64,000 bases of DNA from Akkermansia muciniphila (lineage in GTDB: Bacteria > Verrucomicrobiota > Verrucomicrobiia > Limisphaerales > BJHT01), in contig CAMAUZ010000036.1 of the NCBI GenBank assembly GCA_945861535.1, positions 1-64,000 on the forward strand, in the 5' to 3' direction. Below the pieces are notes generated by a model, which was not told where the DNA came from, ran no database searches, and worked only from the letters and a program-made list of their open reading frames with translations. Shown here one piece after another: positions 61,441 to 64,000 of this stretch. Within the stretch, counting starts at the first letter, position 1. Each line of letters starts with the position of its first letter. The translations under genes were made by a program, and so were the position numbers.

Positions 61441-64000
61441 ATGACGCCCGCCACCGCCAAGCCGCCCCGAGTGATCGTGGACGGCAAGTTCCTCCGGCTG
61501 GGCGAGGGAAAATTCACGGTCAAGGGCGTCACCTACGGGCCGTTTGCACCGGGGCCGGGCGGTCATCAGTTTCCCGTGCCGGAGCAGGTGCTGATGGATT
61601 TCGGGTTGATCCGCGAGCTGGGGGCGAACGTGCTGCGGTTGTATCATGTGCCGCCGCTGTGGTTTTTGGACCTGGCGCTGGAGCATGGGCTGCGGCTGTT
61701 GATCGATGTGCCGTGGAACAAAATGCACTGCTTCCTCGACAGCGAGGAGCGGCGCGACAAGGCGCGGCGGGCGGTGCGCGAGGCGGCGTCGGCGTGCGCG
61801 GGGCACGCGGCGGTGTTCGCGTTGAGCGTGGTGAATGAGATTCCGCCGGATGTGGTGCGCTGGTATGGGCCGGATCGCGTGGGGGAATTCATCGACGAAC
61901 TGGTGGACGACGTGAAGGCAATCGCGCCGGATTGTCTCTGCACGTTCGCGAATTTTCCGCCGACGGAATATCTGCGGGCGCGCAGCATCGACTTCGTTTG
62001 CTTCAATGTTTACCTGCATCACCAGAAGCCGTTCGAGAGCTATCTGGCGCGGTTGCAGATGCTGGCGGACACGAAGCCGCTGCTGCTGGGCGAATACGGC
62101 ATCGACACGTTGCGCGAGGGCGAGCAGTTCAAGGCGGAGTCGCTGGGGTGGCAGATTGAGACGACGTTTTGCGCGGGGCTGGCGGGGACGATTGTTTTCA
62201 GTTTCACCGACGACTGGTTTCAAGATGGGCGGCAGATTGACAACTGGCAGTTCGGGCTGACGACGCGCGAGCGCGAGCGGCGGCCGTCGTTTCAGGCGGT
62301 GAAGGAAAAGTTCGCCATCGCGCCGCATTTTCCGCTGCCGCGCACGCCGATGGTTTCGGTGGTGGTGGCTTGCTACAACGGCGCACGCACGCTGCACGCG
62401 TGCTTGCATTCGCTCGAGCGGCTGAACTATCCGAGCTACGAGGTGATCCTCATCGATGACGGCTCGACGGACACCACGCCGCAGATCACGGCGCAGTTCA
62501 AGTCGGTGCGCTGCGTGCGGCAGGAGAACATGGGTTTGTCGGTCGCGCGCAACACGGGCATCGCGGCGGCGCGCGGGGAGATCGTGGCGTTCACGGACGC
62601 GGACTGCCGGGCGGACGAGGACTGGCTCTTTTATCTGATCGGCGATTTGCTCAACAGCCGGTTCGCGGCGATTGGCGGGCACAATTTCCTGCCGCCCGAG
62701 GATTCGGCGATCGCGGCGGCGGTGATGAGTTCGCCGGGCGGACCGGCGCATGTGATGCTGACGGACCGGTTGGCGGAGCACATTCCCGGCTGCAACATGG
62801 CGTTTTACAAATGGGCGCTGGAGGAGATCGGCGGGTTCGATCCGATTTTCCGGCAGGCGGGCGACGACGTGGATGTGTGCTGGCGGCTGCAACAAAACGG
62901 GCATCGCATCGGGTTTAGCCCGGCGGGGTTTGTGTGGCATTACCGGCGCTCGACGGTGGCGGATTATCTGAGCCAGCAGCGCGGCTACGGCGCGGCGGAG
63001 GCGTTGCTGGTGCGGAAGCATCCGGAGAATTTCAGCGCGCTGGGCGGGAGCATCTGGCACGGGCGCATCTACGGCTCGGCGAACATCAGCCTCGGGTTTC
63101 GCGCGCCGATCATTTACCACGGGATTTTTGGGAGCGGCTTTTTCCAGTCTATTTACCGGCCGTCGCACTCGATGCTCTTTCTGCTGACGAGCCTCGAATA
63201 TCAAATCCTGGTGACGGTGCCGCTGATGATCATCGGATTTTCATTTCGATCATTGTGGCCGTTGGGCGTGGCGAATCTGCTGCTGTCGCTAGGGGTGTGC
63301 GTGGCGGCGGCGATGCACGCGGAATTTCCGCGGGGCAAGGAGCGGCGGTGGTCGCGGGCGCTGGTGGCGCTGTTGTTTCACTGGCAGCCGATTGTCCGCG
63401 GCTGGGCGCGGTATCGGGAGCGGCTGTCGCTGGGGCACGCGCCGCCGGCGTTGAGTCCGCAACTGGATGCGTTGTCGCTGGACGTCAACGCCGAGGATCC
63501 GGAGGAGATCGAGTATTGGGCCGAGGCGGGCAATCCGCACAGCCGCGTGGATTTCCTGAACGCGGTGATCCGGCAGCTCGCGCAGCAAGGCTGGCTGAGC
63601 CGCACGGATGCGGGGTGGAACAATTACGACGTCGAGATTTTTACCAACCGCTGGACGCGGATGCAGCTCGTGACGGTGCTGGAGCAGCACAAGAAGGGGG
63701 CGCGGCTGATCCGGTGCCGGCTGCGGCCGGCGGGAAGTTTGCTGGCGGCGTGCAGCGTGGGCGCGCTGGCGGCGGTGGCGCTGATCTTCCTCGGGCTGAT
63801 GCAACACAGCGTGGGGTATTGGATTTTTTTCATCCTGATGATGGTGTGTCTGCTGCTGTTTTTGCAGCAGGAGCAACGGAAGATGCAGCACCTGCTGGCG
63901 GCGTTTCTGGATCAGATCGCGCGGGAGTTGCGGTTGATGAAATTGCCGCCGGCGAAGGCCAAGGGGAAGCCGGCGGCGGGTGCGGACGGCGGTGACGCGA
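61441..64000 (+). CDS. Glycoside hydrolase-GT2 glycosyltransferase fusion (runs off the window)
   Basis: At least 853 residues without a stop. Residues about 10-290 form a GH2/GH5-like TIM barrel: VKGVTYGPFAPGPGG, ANVLRLYHVPPLWFLD, SVVNEIPPDVVRWYG (acid/base Glu133) and KPLLLGEYGIDTL (nucleophile Glu218). Residues 304 to about 540 are a GT2 domain: MVSVVVACYNGARTL, VILIDDGSTDTTPQ, VAFTDADCRADEDW (metal-binding D-x-D), GCNMAFYKWALEEIGGFDP, and QAGDDVDVCWRLQQNG as the acceptor region. Membrane segments follow (about 580-625 and 760-810). A single chain that can both make and cut a glycan suggests processive synthesis with editing at the membrane. It has no obvious signal peptide, so which side the glycosidase faces is open. 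Confidence 0.85.
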   Translation, partial: MTPATAKPPRVIVDGKFLRLGEGKFTVKGVTYGPFAPGPGGHQFPVPEQVLMDFGLIRELGANVLRLYHVPPLWFLDLALEHGLRLLIDVPWNKMHCFLDSEERRDKARRAVREAASACAGHAAVFALSVVNEIPPDVVRWYGPDRVGEFIDELVDDVKAIAPDCLCTFANFPPTEYLRARSIDFVCFNVYLHHQKPFESYLARLQMLADTKPLLLGEYGIDTLREGEQFKAESLGWQIETTFCAGLAGTIVFSFTDDWFQDGRQIDNWQFGLTTRERERRPSFQAVKEKFAIAPHFPLPRTPMVSVVVACYNGARTLHACLHSLERLNYPSYEVILIDDGSTDTTPQITAQFKSVRCVRQENMGLSVARNTGIAAARGEIVAFTDADCRADEDWLFYLIGDLLNSRFAAIGGHNFLPPEDSAIAAAVMSSPGGPAHVMLTDRLAEHIPGCNMAFYKWALEEIGGFDPIFRQAGDDVDVCWRLQQNGHRIGFSPAGFVWHYRRSTVADYLSQQRGYGAAEALLVRKHPENFSALGGSIWHGRIYGSANISLGFRAPIIYHGIFGSGFFQSIYRPSHSMLFLLTSLEYQILVTVPLMIIGFSFRSLWPLGVANLLLSLGVCVAAAMHAEFPRGKERRWSRALVALLFHWQPIVRGWARYRERLSLGHAPPALSPQLDALSLDVNAEDPEEIEYWAEAGNPHSRVDFLNAVIRQLAQQGWLSRTDAGWNNYDVEIFTNRWTRMQLVTVLEQHKKGARLIRCRLRPAGSLLAACSVGALAAVALIFLGLMQHSVGYWIFFILMMVCLLLFLQQEQRKMQHLLAAFLDQIARELRLMKLPPAKAKGKPAAGADGGDA

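Noticed and set aside
60871-63204. 777-codon minus-strand frame opposite the glycosidase-GT2 gene
   Set aside because: Composition is Arg/Pro/His-rich without domains; the plus strand encodes two recognisable enzyme domains.

Overview
The window is GC-rich DNA from what looks like a Verrucomicrobiota bacterium, probably of the Pedosphaeraceae/Limisphaerales type. This is inferred from the gene content: large lone pseudopilins beginning with an [17 protein letters not shown] segment, the GldA/GldF/GldG/DUF4340 module, TPR proteins fused to multispanning membrane glycosyltransferase-like domains, a secreted ceramidase-like protein, and the very many palindromic interspersed repeats. No rRNA, tRNA, CRISPR array, origin or prophage was seen.

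Left end (1-7.9 kb): a probable accessory or defence island. The end of an IS630-like transposase and a 21-bp tandem array come before a compact four-gene operon. Its genes encode a membrane protein fused to a class-3 lipase (1100-3154), a SIR2-pYEATS fusion (3165-4487), a large alpha-helical-repeat protein (4510-6486) and a lipoprotein (6511-7392). A frameshifted remnant of a type I restriction R subunit (hsdR) follows. I take the four-gene operon to be the most likely undescribed system here: a two-effector (NADase plus membrane lipase) conflict or stress module.

Core block 1 (7.9-33 kb): a small hypothetical gene, hisG with a 33-residue bS22/AURKAIP1-like ribosomal protein, a TPR protein with a DUF2203 gene, the four-gene Gld-like ABC module, a sialidase-fold protein, an FHA protein with 219-bp tandem repeats, a ceramidase-like and a subtilase-like gene, an MIP channel, an Mla/Pqi-type lipid transport operon (STAS-MlaE, MlaF, MlaD, PqiC-like), a KdsD-type isomerase and a class-III aminotransferase.

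Cell-surface sugar block (34.7-55.6 kb): three paralogous GT-C/TPR proteins with a polyprenyl-phosphate-type GT2 between the second and third, then an SDR epimerase. Two tandemly duplicated pseudopilin genes follow, each with the same terminator hairpin and a candidate sigma-54 promoter. On the minus strand lies a seven-gene run. A YfhO-like protein is followed by six genes, every one overlapping the next by four bases, which include a WlbA/WlbB/aminotransferase set for a UDP-diacetamido-uronic acid.

Right end (56-64 kb): a lone FHA protein, purN with a methyltransferase, an N-acetylneuraminate-lyase-like gene, and a glycosidase-GT2 fusion that runs off the window. Throughout, short inverted-repeat elements of at least eight families fill the intergenic DNA. 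In two genes they appear to sit inside the reading frame, just before the signal peptide.
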